Assembly (NCBI GenBank): GCA_031423615.1
Contig: JANPFV010000058.1
Coordinates: 1 to 17,347 of the forward strand
Direction of reading: 5' to 3'
Length of the DNA: 17,347 nt
Origin: JADLGJ01 sp031423615
GTDB lineage: Bacteria > Omnitrophota > Gorgyraeia > Zapsychrales > JANLHA01
A program made the translations under genes and the position numbers. The notes beneath the pieces were generated by a model, which saw only the letters and a list, made by a program, of their open reading frames with translations, searched no databases and was not told the DNA's origin. Shown here in pieces: positions 7,709-15,726 of this stretch (its first letter is position 1; each line of letters starts with the position of its first letter).

Positions 7709-8895
7709 GAGTTGCCTATATATTAAATGCCTTTCCTAAGATTTCTGAGACGTTTATTCTCAATGAAATTATTGAAGTGCAAAATAATGGCATTGATGTT
7801 GAGGTTTTTGCATTTTCTTCGTCTTCCAAAGAAAATATTTCTCACTCTAAGGTTAATCAAGTAAAGCATGTTAGTTATCTCTCTGCCGAGAAGAAATCGC
7901 TGGGTCTTCTGATAGACCATTTATTCTGGTTTTTGAAGAATCCGTTTCAGTATTTGAAGACGCTAGGTATTGCTTTAAATCGCAAGAACGAGATATTTAG
8001 ATTATTTGTTCTTAATTTACACAATGTGCGGATGATAGTGCGAGGTAAGCCCGATATGTTGCATGCTCATTTTGGCACAAGGCCAGCTGACACCGCTATG
8101 TTAATCCATTTGTTAACAGGCATCCCGTATACATTTACCACACATGGATATGATGTTTTTTTCAGCCTCCCGAGAAATTATCGTTTTAAATCACGGTTAG
8201 CCGTCAAAGTGATTGCAATCTCTCAATACAATAAGAATTATTTGATTAAGCATTTTGATATTCCGACACAATGTATTGATGTTATTCATTGTGGGATTGA
8301 TTTCATAAATTTGCCGAGGGCATCAAAGGCAAAGGTCAATAATCAAATTATTTGTATCGCTCGATTCGAAAAAGTAAAAAGATTAGACCAGTTAATAGAA
8401 GCCTGCTCATTGTTGAAGGACAGATTAGATTTCCAGTGCTTGCTTGTTGGAGATGGATCACTTCGAGCGGAACTTGTCGGGTTGATTGATAAATTATCAC
8501 TAAAAGAACACGTTCATTTATTGGGTTATAAAACCAGCGATGAGTTATTCGAATTATTAAGTCAAAGCGCAGTAATGGTATTAACGAGTCAATCCGAAGG
8601 AATACCGGTGTCCTTAATGGAATCAATGGCACTTAAAACACCAGTTATAGCTACTCGGATTACAGGGATTCCTGAGCTGATTGCAGACGGTATTAGTGGG
8701 TTCTTATTTGAAGTGGGTGATATATCTGACTTAGCTAACAAAATTGAAAGAATTATGAAAAATGACGCCAGGTGCAATAATTTCTGTGCCCAAGCGTATG
8801 AGAAAGTATTGAGTGACTTTAATTTGGCAATTGAGGTTAAGAAATTGATTGGATTATGGAAAGTAAAAGAAAGTAGTAAGACGTATAGATTATGA
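7705..8895 (+). CDS. Glycosyltransferase family 4, WcaL/AmsK-like
   Basis: This 396-residue cytoplasmic GT-B enzyme should add one sugar to the growing lipid-linked unit with retention of configuration. The N-terminal acceptor half opens RVAYILNAFPKISETFILNE (2-21), very like colanic-acid WcaL proteins, and carries HAHFG (120-124) and FTTHGYD (144-150). The donor half begins near residue 205 with IICIARFEKVKRLDQLIEA (215-233). It also has LLVGDGSLRAEL (247-258) and the nucleotide-sugar E-x7-E motif SEGIPVSLMESMA (297-309, Glu298 and Glu306). It starts with GTG, overlapping the flippase stop by 4 bases, with AGGA 8-11 bases upstream. It is strongly AT-rich, the lowest part of the window, and so probably acquired. 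Donor sugar and linkage cannot be assigned. Confidence 0.92.
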   Translation: MRVAYILNAFPKISETFILNEIIEVQNNGIDVEVFAFSSSSKENISHSKVNQVKHVSYLSAEKKSLGLLIDHLFWFLKNPFQYLKTLGIALNRKNEIFRLFVLNLHNVRMIVRGKPDMLHAHFGTRPADTAMLIHLLTGIPYTFTTHGYDVFFSLPRNYRFKSRLAVKVIAISQYNKNYLIKHFDIPTQCIDVIHCGIDFINLPRASKAKVNNQIICIARFEKVKRLDQLIEACSLLKDRLDFQCLLVGDGSLRAELVGLIDKLSLKEHVHLLGYKTSDELFELLSQSAVMVLTSQSEGIPVSLMESMALKTPVIATRITGIPELIADGISGFLFEVGDISDLANKIERIMKNDARCNNFCAQAYEKVLSDFNLAIEVKKLIGLWKVKESSKTYRL

Positions 8896-9782
8896 ATTCT
8901 TCAAATCCGAAAGTCTCCGTTGTCATTCCCGCTTATAATCGCGCCAGCGTTCTGTCGCGTGCCATTAATAGTGTATTAGCACAAACTTATCAGGACTTTG
9001 AGATTATTGTTGTTGACGACTGTTCTCAAGATAATATAGACGAGATTATGAAAAGTTTTGTCGATTCGCGGATTAATTATATTAAGCATGAGACCAATAA
9101 GGGCGGTAACGCCGCTCGCAACACGGGCATAAAAGTTGCTAAAGGTGAACTTATCGCTTTTTTAGATAGTGACGATGAATGGCTTGCAACCAAGTTGGAA
9201 AAACAGGTTGCATTATTTGCAGACCCTACAATTGGGTTGGTGTACTGTGGGTTTAATTATATTGAGGAGGGCAACGATATACGGCAAGATCGATTAACTA
9301 ATCTCATGAATAATTATAGACAAGATTTGGTGGTTTCTAATTTTGTTGGAACAACATCAGTTGCGATCGTTCGCAAGAAGTTGTTGAATGAGATTAATGG
9401 TTTTGACGAAAAAATGCGTAGCTCACAAGATTGGGATTTGTATCTTAGGTTATCGGACCGCTGTGAGTTTGGATGTGTCTCAGAGCTGTTGGTAAACTAC
9501 TTTATTGATCGGAAAGGGAAGAAACAAATCTCAACTAGCGCTGTGGATGTTTTATCTGGTCATGATCAAATAGAAGAAAAGTTTAGAGCTAGAATTTCCG
9601 AACTGCCAAAAGCAAAAAAGTTAGAAAGGATTGATTATTTTCTATGTATTTATGTTGGGATGGCAAATTTTAGGGGTATTACATTGGCCTGGGAAGGTTT
9701 TTCGAAATCGGCAAATCCAAAATATTTAATAATAATTCTAAAGATTATAGTTAAGTTTTATCTTCGCAAATTGCGTGTTTGA
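8892..9782 (+). CDS. Glycosyltransferase family 2
   Basis: This 296-residue GT-A enzyme should transfer a sugar from a nucleotide donor with inversion. It begins KVSVVIPAYNRASVLSRAI (7-25). It contains the IVVDDCSQD segment (39-47), KGGNAARNTGI (70-80), and the metal and nucleotide binding DXD-like AFLDSDDEW (89-97, Asp92-Ser-Asp94). The acceptor-side catalytic region is GFDEKMRSSQDWDLYLRL. The C terminus is basic with a short hydrophobic stretch (KYLIIILKIIVKFYLRKL), perhaps a membrane contact. ATG 8892 overlaps the previous stop by 4 bases. Composition is AT-rich like its upstream neighbour. It is the last gene of the low-GC block; after its stop comes a 278-base gap containing a glycosyltransferase remnant. 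Confidence 0.92.
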   Translation: MNSSNPKVSVVIPAYNRASVLSRAINSVLAQTYQDFEIIVVDDCSQDNIDEIMKSFVDSRINYIKHETNKGGNAARNTGIKVAKGELIAFLDSDDEWLATKLEKQVALFADPTIGLVYCGFNYIEEGNDIRQDRLTNLMNNYRQDLVVSNFVGTTSVAIVRKKLLNEINGFDEKMRSSQDWDLYLRLSDRCEFGCVSELLVNYFIDRKGKKQISTSAVDVLSGHDQIEEKFRARISELPKAKKLERIDYFLCIYVGMANFRGITLAWEGFSKSANPKYLIIILKIIVKFYLRKLRV

Positions 9783-9840
9783 TAAAATATGGTTTCCGAA
9801 TTTAAAAGATTCGTTGATTTTTTCACGGCGTCTCAACTGA

Positions 9841-10005
9841 TTGCGCATAATTGTCGTCACGTTTCGTTGGGTAAGTATATCCCCAACGTTAGAAATTGAT
9901 GAAAGCCGCTTGGGGCGGGCCACAATGAGAATCCGTGAAAAATACAATATTGACAATATTGCCCGGCAGTACGATAGCCTATATCAGCAGTTAGCGTTTC
10001 AATAA
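9841..10005 (+). pseudogene. Remnant: C-terminal tail of a GT4 glycosyltransferase
   Basis: This frame runs from just after a stop at 9838-9840 to TAA at 10003-10005. Its last 38 codons encode LEIDESRLGRATMRIREKYN followed by IDNIARQYDSLYQQLAFQ. That is the terminal pattern of GT4 enzymes: a helix with a Gly-Arg-Ala-like segment, then [RE]-K-[YF]-x-I-x-[NR]-x-x-x-x-[YV]-[ED]-x-[LI]-Y. It lines up with the end of the intact GT4 at 10061-11215 (EKFDIKNTVKEVEGIYEQI). No glycosyltransferase body lies in front of it; the upstream codons (LRIIVVTFRWVSIS) look unrelated. I read it as the stump of a gene whose 5' part was lost when the low-GC block arrived. Confidence 0.65.
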
Positions 10006-10060
10006 GAAAAGTATTCTGTGCCGCAGATGCGGCCAGAATGATCTCAAGGCCAAGTTCATA

Positions 10061-11215
10061 ATGACGAAAATAAAAGTTCTTCATATCATAAAAACGCTTA
10101 ATCTCGGCGGAGCGGAGAGCAATTTGCTCAATGTGCTTCAGGTCGCGGATCAAAATAAATTTGAAATGCACGTGGGGTATTCCTTCGGCGGGGAGTTGGA
10201 AAAGGACTTTATCGGCGCCGGCGCACGGCTTTTCAAATATGCCGGCCGTAATCACCGGATCCAGAGTCCCGCCTCTTTTGCTATCGTTTTTCGAATCTGG
10301 AAGTATCTTCTTAAAAATAAAATCGATATTATTCACACTCATAATTTTAGTGGCCATATCTGGGGTGTTATCGCGGCCAAGCTGGCCGGCAAAAAGATCG
10401 TCGAGCATGTCCATGATTCTCGGTATTGCGATCCGGAGGATTTTATCCGCCGCCGCGGTTTCAATAAGCAGTTTCGATTCATAAGATTTTTTAGAAATCT
10501 TTCCGACCGGGTGATTGTGCTCACCAAACAAAATGTTGATTTTTTGCTGGCACAAAAGATTTATCCGGCCAAGAAAATCATTGAATTGCAAAACGGCATT
10601 CCGATTGTCCCTTTTTCTGTCACGGATAAGGAAAGAATCACGACCACCGCGCGACTGGGGATCCGCGCGGACTCGCGGATCATCCTGACTCCGGTCCGCG
10701 TTTCTCCTGAGAAAAATGTGGAGATAATTCTTCATATCGCGGCTAAAGTTTATCGCGAGAACCCGCGGGTGATTTTTATGATTGCTGGCGACGGACCCTT
10801 GTTAAAGGAGTTTTCGGATCATGTCGAACACCGCCATTTGGCCGCCTTCATTCGGTTTGTGGGCTTTTCCCCGGATGTCCGCCGGCTCTTGGCCGTGAGT
10901 GAAGTCATGCTTTTGCCTTCGCTCTTAGAGCTCCATTCGATAGCCATTCTCGAGGCGATGAGTATGAAGGTGCCGGTTGTTGTTTCCGACGGAGTAGGAT
11001 GCAATAATGAGTTTATCAAAAATTGGGAAAACGGAGTATTGCTTGATCCCTTTTCCGATGACGGGTGGAGCGAGGCCCTCACAAAGATTTTGCAGGATCC
11101 GGTCTTAAAAAACTCTTTGGGCGAGGCGGGATATCAGACCTGTGTTGAGAAGTTTGATATTAAAAATACGGTTAAGGAGGTTGAAGGAATTTATGAACAA
11201 ATTCTTTGCCGGTAG
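10061..11215 (+). CDS. Glycosyltransferase family 4
   Basis: This 384-residue GT-B enzyme starts KVLHIIKTLNLGGAESNLLN (5-24), the GGAE loop being typical of GT4 N domains. It continues with HTHNFSGHIWG (92-102) and EHVHDSRYCDPEDF (115-128). The donor domain begins near 205 with IILTPVRVSPEKNVEIILH and contains MIAGDGPLLKEF (240-251), VGFSPDVRRLLA (267-278) and the E-x7-E motif ELHSIAILE (Glu290 to Glu298). ATG 10061 is preceded by AAGG 11 bases upstream. G+C returns here to the level of the left part of the operon, so this gene belongs to the original backbone. Its 3' end overlaps the next gene by 23 bases. Sugar specificity is not readable. Confidence 0.93.
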   Translation: MTKIKVLHIIKTLNLGGAESNLLNVLQVADQNKFEMHVGYSFGGELEKDFIGAGARLFKYAGRNHRIQSPASFAIVFRIWKYLLKNKIDIIHTHNFSGHIWGVIAAKLAGKKIVEHVHDSRYCDPEDFIRRRGFNKQFRFIRFFRNLSDRVIVLTKQNVDFLLAQKIYPAKKIIELQNGIPIVPFSVTDKERITTTARLGIRADSRIILTPVRVSPEKNVEIILHIAAKVYRENPRVIFMIAGDGPLLKEFSDHVEHRHLAAFIRFVGFSPDVRRLLAVSEVMLLPSLLELHSIAILEAMSMKVPVVVSDGVGCNNEFIKNWENGVLLDPFSDDGWSEALTKILQDPVLKNSLGEAGYQTCVEKFDIKNTVKEVEGIYEQILCR

Positions 11216-12590
11216 TCTGGGCTTATTGTTCATTGTAGCGGTGGGTTACGTTGTGGGACGCGCCTATCTTATTTTTTATCCCTTATTCTTTTCATTGAAC
11301 TCATTGCTCGCATTGCCGCTTATTATTGCCTTTCTTTTCCTCATGCTTATAAAACCAGAAACGGCCTTCATGGTGATTCTTTTGGTCCGCCCGACGCTGG
11401 ATCATTTGCTCCAGGGAACGCGCTTAGGCGGTAGCGGCATGGGAATCGGGGCGGGATTCAATCTGGCGATCTGTTTTTTATTCATCATTTTTCTTTTCAA
11501 AAAACGTGGCTTTCCCCGCAAGAATTCTTTGATCCGCTGGTGGATCATTTATCTTCTGGCGATTTTAGCCAGCGTGCTTTATTCTCCGTATCTCTTTCAA
11601 GCGATCCGACTTTATTTAAATTATTTTACTTATTTTGCCATGGCGGTGATTCCTTTTCTGATCATCAGAAATTTTTCGGATTATGAAAAATATCTGAAGT
11701 TGCTTTTGCTGGTGGTTCTTGTGCCGGTTTTGGTCGGCTTGATCGATTTGGCCGGGGGAGGTTGGTTTTATTCGGCCGACGCCGGAAGGAGAGTCGTAGG
11801 CGCGTTTACGCACCCGAATATTTTTGCTTTTTTTCTTGTTTTTGGGATCACACTTTATTTTTTTGCGCGTCAGGCGATTTGTTTTGTCTGGGGGAAAAAA
11901 GGGAGGTCATGGTTTTTTATTATGGGCTTAAGTATGGCGGCGGTTTTAATAGGGACAAAAACCCGCAGCGCTTGGATTGCATGCTTTATCGGATTTTTTG
12001 TTTATGGTTTATTGAAGGACCGAAGATTAGTGTTGGGTTTATTGATTTTATGTTTGGGTGCTGTTTTTGTTCCCCAGGTCCATGACCGGATCATGACACT
12101 TTTGTCTGAACGGGGAGGCCCGGGAGAGTATGAAGGACTCAATTCTTTTGCCTGGCGTATGCAAGCTTGGCAGACCGGGCTGGCGCAAATCACGAAACAT
12201 CCGCTCTTAGGGCATGGGCTGACATCGTTTAAACCTTTATCATCGAGTTTCTCGACGCAAGGCGAAACTTTCGCCATGCATAATACCTATCTGGAGGTTT
12301 GGTTTGACGCGGGCGTCGTCGGGATGTTGAGTTATATGGTCCTTTTGTTTGTTCCCTTATTTAAATTTATAAAGATTTATCGGTCACAAACCAGTGAGCG
12401 AATCAAACGTTTGACGGCGATTATGATCGGATATGTTCTGGGTTACCTCATCGTTAATATTTCTGATAATATGGCGTATTATCTTGTTTTTAACTGGTAC
12501 TATTGGTTCTTTGTTGGGTTAGTGTGGGTGGGGCTCGAATTGGAAATGGCCAATGAAAAGCAAAAATTACAGCCCCTGAGTTTATCATGA
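11193..12590 (+). CDS. O-antigen ligase/polymerase family membrane protein (Wzy-like)
   Basis: This 465-residue protein has roughly 11-12 hydrophobic segments. It has the family's large periplasmic region between about 295 and 375. Conserved features are TKTRSAW (255-261) with Arg258, FAWRMQAWQTGLAQITKHPL (319-338), GHG (340-342) and MHNTYLEVWFDAGVVGML (362-379), the last being the Wzy_C/WaaL signature. In a locus with a flippase and a Wzz-like protein it most likely polymerises repeat units in the periplasm. Ligation to a lipid or protein acceptor is the alternative, as the two activities share this fold. ATG 11193 has GAAGGA 4 bases upstream and AAGGAGG further up. Longer in-frame starts would overlap the GT4 gene deeply. 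Its stop overlaps the next ATG by 4 bases. Confidence 0.88.
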   Translation: MNKFFAGSLGLLFIVAVGYVVGRAYLIFYPLFFSLNSLLALPLIIAFLFLMLIKPETAFMVILLVRPTLDHLLQGTRLGGSGMGIGAGFNLAICFLFIIFLFKKRGFPRKNSLIRWWIIYLLAILASVLYSPYLFQAIRLYLNYFTYFAMAVIPFLIIRNFSDYEKYLKLLLLVVLVPVLVGLIDLAGGGWFYSADAGRRVVGAFTHPNIFAFFLVFGITLYFFARQAICFVWGKKGRSWFFIMGLSMAAVLIGTKTRSAWIACFIGFFVYGLLKDRRLVLGLLILCLGAVFVPQVHDRIMTLLSERGGPGEYEGLNSFAWRMQAWQTGLAQITKHPLLGHGLTSFKPLSSSFSTQGETFAMHNTYLEVWFDAGVVGMLSYMVLLFVPLFKFIKIYRSQTSERIKRLTAIMIGYVLGYLIVNISDNMAYYLVFNWYYWFFVGLVWVGLELEMANEKQKLQPLSLS

Positions 12591-13480
12591 AGGTTTCCTT
12601 TATCATCCCGTCTTATAATTCTTTGCGGACCTTGCCGCTGACGATCGAAAGTCTGCTAAGACAGCCGGGGAATGATTTTGAGATTATCGTCGTGGATTCT
12701 TCGGATGATGAAATGGCCCGCAAATATATTGGCCTTTTGCCGTCCGAACGCGTCAAAATCATTCAACAGGAAAAGAAAACGATTCCCGCCGAGGGGCGAA
12801 ACATCGGCGCGCACGCGGCGAAAGGCGAGCTATTGTGTTTCATTGACAGCGACGTGATTCTTTCTGACGATTGGCTGGAAAATATTCGGACCGCTTATCA
12901 AGAGGGTTGCAAGACAGGCGGGGGTGCAATTTCAATTCCGGAATCACAAAAAGAAAATGTCATCGCGCTGGCGCAGATGTATTTGCAGTTTAATGAATAT
13001 TTGAATGCGCCTGGCCGGCAAGAACGCCTTTTCGTTCCGTCTTGTAATATGTTCTGTGATAAAAATCTTTTTTGGGAAGCCGGAGGGTTTCCCGGCGTGC
13101 GGGCATCCGAGGATACACTTTTCTTTTTACGCTTGCAAGGCCAAGCCAAGGTTTATTTTATTCCTGAGGCGAAGTGTTATCATATGTTTCGGGAAGGGTG
13201 GAAGGAATTTCTTGGCAACCAATTTCTCCTCGGCCAATATGTGAGCATTTACCGTCGGGAATTTTATCAAAGCTGGATATATAAAGGGATCATTCCGCTG
13301 GTGTTGACGCCGGCGTTTTTGATTGTAAAATTCTTTCGGATCGTATCGCGCGTGGCGAAAGTTGCGGGCGAACATGCTGGTCCATTTGTGAGAGCAAGCC
13401 CCGTTTTTTTGATTGGATTTTTTTGGTGGTCGGCCGGGTTTATAAAAGGATTTGTCAACGATGGAAATACTCGGAGTTAA
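12587..13480 (+). CDS. Glycosyltransferase family 2 with C-terminal membrane anchor
   Basis: This 297-residue GT-A enzyme begins KVSFIIPSYNSLRTLPLTIE (2-21). It has EIIVVDSSDDE (32-42), the substrate-contact AEGRNIGAHAAKGE (68-81) and the DXD motif CFIDSDVIL (84-92, Asp87 and Asp89). A later GVRASEDTLFFLRLQGQAK segment supplies the Glu-Asp acceptor-site pair. The C terminus carries two hydrophobic stretches (about 232-255 and 265-290), suggesting membrane attachment near the lipid-linked acceptor. ATG 12587 overlaps the polymerase stop in an ATGA, and its own end overlaps the next gene by 20 bases, so all these genes should be translated from one message. The sugar added is not known. Some members of this group are annotated as mycofactocin-like or EPS glycosyltransferases, but I see nothing that narrows it. 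Confidence 0.92.
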   Translation: MKVSFIIPSYNSLRTLPLTIESLLRQPGNDFEIIVVDSSDDEMARKYIGLLPSERVKIIQQEKKTIPAEGRNIGAHAAKGELLCFIDSDVILSDDWLENIRTAYQEGCKTGGGAISIPESQKENVIALAQMYLQFNEYLNAPGRQERLFVPSCNMFCDKNLFWEAGGFPGVRASEDTLFFLRLQGQAKVYFIPEAKCYHMFREGWKEFLGNQFLLGQYVSIYRREFYQSWIYKGIIPLVLTPAFLIVKFFRIVSRVAKVAGEHAGPFVRASPVFLIGFFWWSAGFIKGFVNDGNTRS

Positions 13481-14210
13481 ATATCATAACGTGAGTTTTC
13501 AGGAGGCGCTTGCGTCGGCGGGCCGCCTGCTGGAACAGGACCGTAAGTCGGCGATTTTTTTTCTCAATCTCGACTGCTTGTCGAAGGCTGTCAATGATCC
13601 TGAGTATCGCCAAATTTTGAACGACACCACCATGGTCTTACCCGACGGGATTGGTCTTAAGATTGCGACCATACTTTTTGGCGGTCGGATGCGGGAGAAT
13701 TGTAATGGCACGGATTTTTCGCCGTTCTTAATGAAGATGGCGGCCAAAGAGGGCTGGCCGATTTATTTTCTCGGCGGAAAGAACGACATTGCCGAGAAAG
13801 CGGCCAAGAACGTCCGGAGTTTTATTCCCGGCATTCATATCGTAGGATCGCGCAGTGGGTATTTTAAGGACGAGGAAGAATTGATCAAGGACATCAATTC
13901 TTCGGGGGCGGTGATTTTGTTCGTGGCTTTTGGCGCGCCCTTGCAGGAAAAATGGATCGCCCATAACCGGCAAAGATTAAATCCACGATTGTGTTTGGGG
14001 GTCGGCGCTTTGTTGGATTATATGTCGGGGTCGAAACTTCGCGCTCCCAAGACAATGCAGAGGCTTCATGTGGAATGGCTGTGGCGGATTTTCATTGAAC
14101 CGAAACGTATGGTTCGCCGTTACATTGTCGATGGCCTCGGATTTATGTTTTATCTTACCTTTATGGCCGTAAAGATCCGTCTTTTTCCAAAACCCCGCAC
14201 GGGATTGTGA
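13461..14210 (+). CDS. WecG/TagA/CpsF family glycosyltransferase (GT26)
   Basis: This 249-residue enzyme belongs to the family that adds N-acetylmannosamine or its uronate, or another hexose, to a lipid-linked first sugar. Family marks are all present: FFLNLDCLSKAVNDPEYRQIL (33-53), LPDGIGL (60-66) with the likely catalytic Asp62, NGTDF (82-86), YFLGGKNDIAEKAA (102-115), VAFGAPLQEKWI (155-166) and GVGALLDYMSG (180-190). The closing LHVEWLWRIFIEPKRMVRRY (202-221) is the membrane-associating tail. I chose ATG 13461, with AAAGGA 10 bases upstream, over a TTG three codons earlier. It overlaps the GT2 gene by 20 bases and ends the + strand operon. Only 21 bases separate its stop from the stop of the oppositely directed EpsI gene. 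Confidence 0.93.
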   Translation: MEILGVKYHNVSFQEALASAGRLLEQDRKSAIFFLNLDCLSKAVNDPEYRQILNDTTMVLPDGIGLKIATILFGGRMRENCNGTDFSPFLMKMAAKEGWPIYFLGGKNDIAEKAAKNVRSFIPGIHIVGSRSGYFKDEEELIKDINSSGAVILFVAFGAPLQEKWIAHNRQRLNPRLCLGVGALLDYMSGSKLRAPKTMQRLHVEWLWRIFIEPKRMVRRYIVDGLGFMFYLTFMAVKIRLFPKPRTGL

Positions 14211-14231
14211 TCCGGTGCGGAAAACCTTCGA

Positions 14232-14873
14232 TCACTTTCCGAACACCCACTCCTGTTTTTCCGTGGGCATTTCTTTGCTTAAATCCGAGATGAATTTCTG
14301 ACCTAAGGTGACGGCGTTGGCGACGTTGCCGTCGGTGACAGGAATGTCTAGGCGGGTCATGAGTCCCACATGGTTTTTGTTAAACAAAGAATGCCAGAGC
14401 TGGGTCAATTTTTGCGTGGTCCAATCCACTTTCTGTTTATTAATGACCATCCAATACATCACAACAAAGGTTTCTCCGTTTGCTTTCTCTGCCAAAAAAG
14501 TTTTGCTATAAAGATTCTTGGCCGGCGTTCTAAGTTCGGCGTTGCTCAATTCTTTGATTTTAAAACCCGACCCTCCGTAACAAAGCTGTGGGTGATGAAA
14601 ATTTCCCGCATCAAGAATGAGAAGCAAAAGACTTTTACCTTCGCGTGTGCCATAAATCCTGGCAAAAGCTCCGCTTAAAAAATTAAAACGGTCGTCCTTT
14701 GTCGTGGAGAGATTGTTGCTGTAATCGACACTTTGCCAATTGGACAGGCTAAATGGCATATTCAAATCTTTCAAAATCGATGTCCCTTGGTATTTATGAC
14801 GGGGGACGGCAAAGCTGGCCACGATGGCTGTCAGCAAGACGAGAGACGCGAGATAGTATTTTAAGTTTTTCAT
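14232..14873 (-). CDS. epsI: EpsI-like exosortase-associated protein
   Basis: This 213-residue protein has one N-terminal membrane helix (residues 5-22) and a periplasmic domain. It matches the EpsI family found beside or fused to exosortases. Diagnostic features are LSNWQS (43-48) with the conserved Trp46, LILDAG (85-90), and FHHPQLCYGGSGFKI (92-106) with His93, His94 and Cys98. A later MYWMVINKQKV segment (139-149) also fits. The family's biochemical activity is not established; it is always linked to exosortase and EPS loci, and a periplasmic helper role is assumed. Its ATG (14873-14871) overlaps the exosortase stop by 4 bases, so the two are made together. In many proteobacterial systems the same domain is fused to the C terminus of the exosortase; here the two remain separate genes. 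Confidence 0.87.
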   Translation of the reverse strand: MKNLKYYLASLVLLTAIVASFAVPRHKYQGTSILKDLNMPFSLSNWQSVDYSNNLSTTKDDRFNFLSGAFARIYGTREGKSLLLLILDAGNFHHPQLCYGGSGFKIKELSNAELRTPAKNLYSKTFLAEKANGETFVVMYWMVINKQKVDWTTQKLTQLWHSLFNKNHVGLMTRLDIPVTDGNVANAVTLGQKFISDLSKEMPTEKQEWVFGK

Positions 14874-15709
14874 CGCCGCAGCGCTCTTTCTAAACCCATG
14901 AGACCAAAAAGCATGACGAGAAAAACCACAATGCCACTAAATTCATGCAAAAACCCCTGGCCGACTTCATCGCCAAAATAATAAGTAAGAAGACAGATAA
15001 TAATAACGCGAATGATGTTCCCGGCAAGGGCGAGCGGAACAATCGCCAAAACGAGAACGAGATTCTGGAAGAATTTTCCTTTGTTGAAATAAACATAAAT
15101 CAATCCCAGTGAAAGCATCGTGATGAGTGAACGAAAGCCGCTGCAGGGCGCGCCGAGAAAAATTTCGTGATTGCCCAAATGTAAAAGCAAACCGGAACGT
15201 GAGACGGGGTAGTGAGAAAATTTCAAAATAATTTCAGACATGACCGATGCGAAGTGGCGCATGGGTAAGGTGATGCTGTCAAGAATTCCCAGCGGCGGCG
15301 GAATGAGAAGCAAAAGGTAAAGGATGGGAAAAATTAATGGGCGGATTAAGGCTGGCCCGTAGAGAAAACTCACCAAGCCGATGACAAGGGGAATGAGCGA
15401 GATCGCCTGGATTAAAAGATATTCCCATCGCCAGCCGAATGTAAAAAGAAAAGAACTGAAGATAATGAGAAGAAAGCCGGGAAGATAAAAGACCGGTTGT
15501 GGTTTTTGAACGAGAGAAACAAGTTCATTTCTTTTGAGCCAGACGATAAAAAGGGCAATCGGCAGGATAAAAGGCGCGTGGCCGTAATCGACTAAGTCCC
15601 AACGTTCTTTGTAGAGCGTTAGAAAGACCGGAAAATAAAGGACAATGGCGCAGGCCCACGGCAAAACAGCGGGGACGATTTTAAAATATTTGTCGATGGT
15701 TGTGTTCAT
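14870..15709 (-). CDS. Exosortase (EpsH/Xrt family transpeptidase)
   Basis: This 279-residue integral inner-membrane protein has about eight hydrophobic segments. It should cut PEP-CTERM proteins at their C-terminal signal and pass them to another acceptor. The three signature residues of the exosortase/archaeosortase family are intact: Cys189 in GAPCSGFRS (186-194), Arg234 in GNIIRVI (230-236) and His255 in FLHEFSGIVVF (253-263). The family start is also present (FPVFLTLYKERWDLVDYGHA, 26-45). It is the short form without a fused EpsI domain. The start at 15709 is an ATG with only a weak GAAGATG upstream. It lies 73 bases after the upstream PEP-CTERM gene, and a strong hairpin sits in that gap, suggesting lower expression of the enzyme than of its substrates. 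The exact Xrt subclass cannot be set by eye. Confidence 0.93.
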   Translation of the reverse strand: MNTTIDKYFKIVPAVLPWACAIVLYFPVFLTLYKERWDLVDYGHAPFILPIALFIVWLKRNELVSLVQKPQPVFYLPGFLLIIFSSFLFTFGWRWEYLLIQAISLIPLVIGLVSFLYGPALIRPLIFPILYLLLLIPPPLGILDSITLPMRHFASVMSEIILKFSHYPVSRSGLLLHLGNHEIFLGAPCSGFRSLITMLSLGLIYVYFNKGKFFQNLVLVLAIVPLALAGNIIRVIIICLLTYYFGDEVGQGFLHEFSGIVVFLVMLFGLMGLERALRR

Positions 15710-15726
15710 ATTGCATCTTCATGTCA

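Larger units (their letters stand above)
6275..9782 (+). other. AT-rich variable cassette (flippase, GT4, GT2)
   Basis: Base composition falls sharply across these three genes. Hand counts of 60-base blocks starting at 7741, 8341, 8821 and 9301 give about 27-30% G+C, and blocks in the flippase give about 35-42%. Blocks at 2221, 4861, 10381 and 10681 give about 47-57%. The genes are the repeat-unit-specific ones (export of the unit and sugar transfer), which are commonly exchanged between strains. Gene debris lies on both sides, at 6067-6180 and 9841-10005. I infer replacement of an older gene set by homologous or illegitimate recombination. No transposase or integrase accompanies it. Confidence 0.65.

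Noticed and set aside
9789..9899. 36-residue frame starting MVSEFKRFVDFFTASQ after the GT2 gene
   Set aside because: It has no ribosome binding site, no recognisable family, and overlaps the better supported GT4 tail in another frame.
9857..10735. Long - strand open frame of 292 codons
   Set aside because: It lies opposite the GT4 gene at 10061-11215, whose motifs are intact; the opposite-strand frame shows no family motif and is a shadow.
14207..14241. Possible shared terminator between the convergent operons (GTGATC/GATCAC and CGGAAA/TTTCCG pairs)
   Set aside because: Each pair gives only a 6-bp stem with a loop of 12 or more bases, the two are mutually exclusive, and no T-run follows; not enough to call a terminator.
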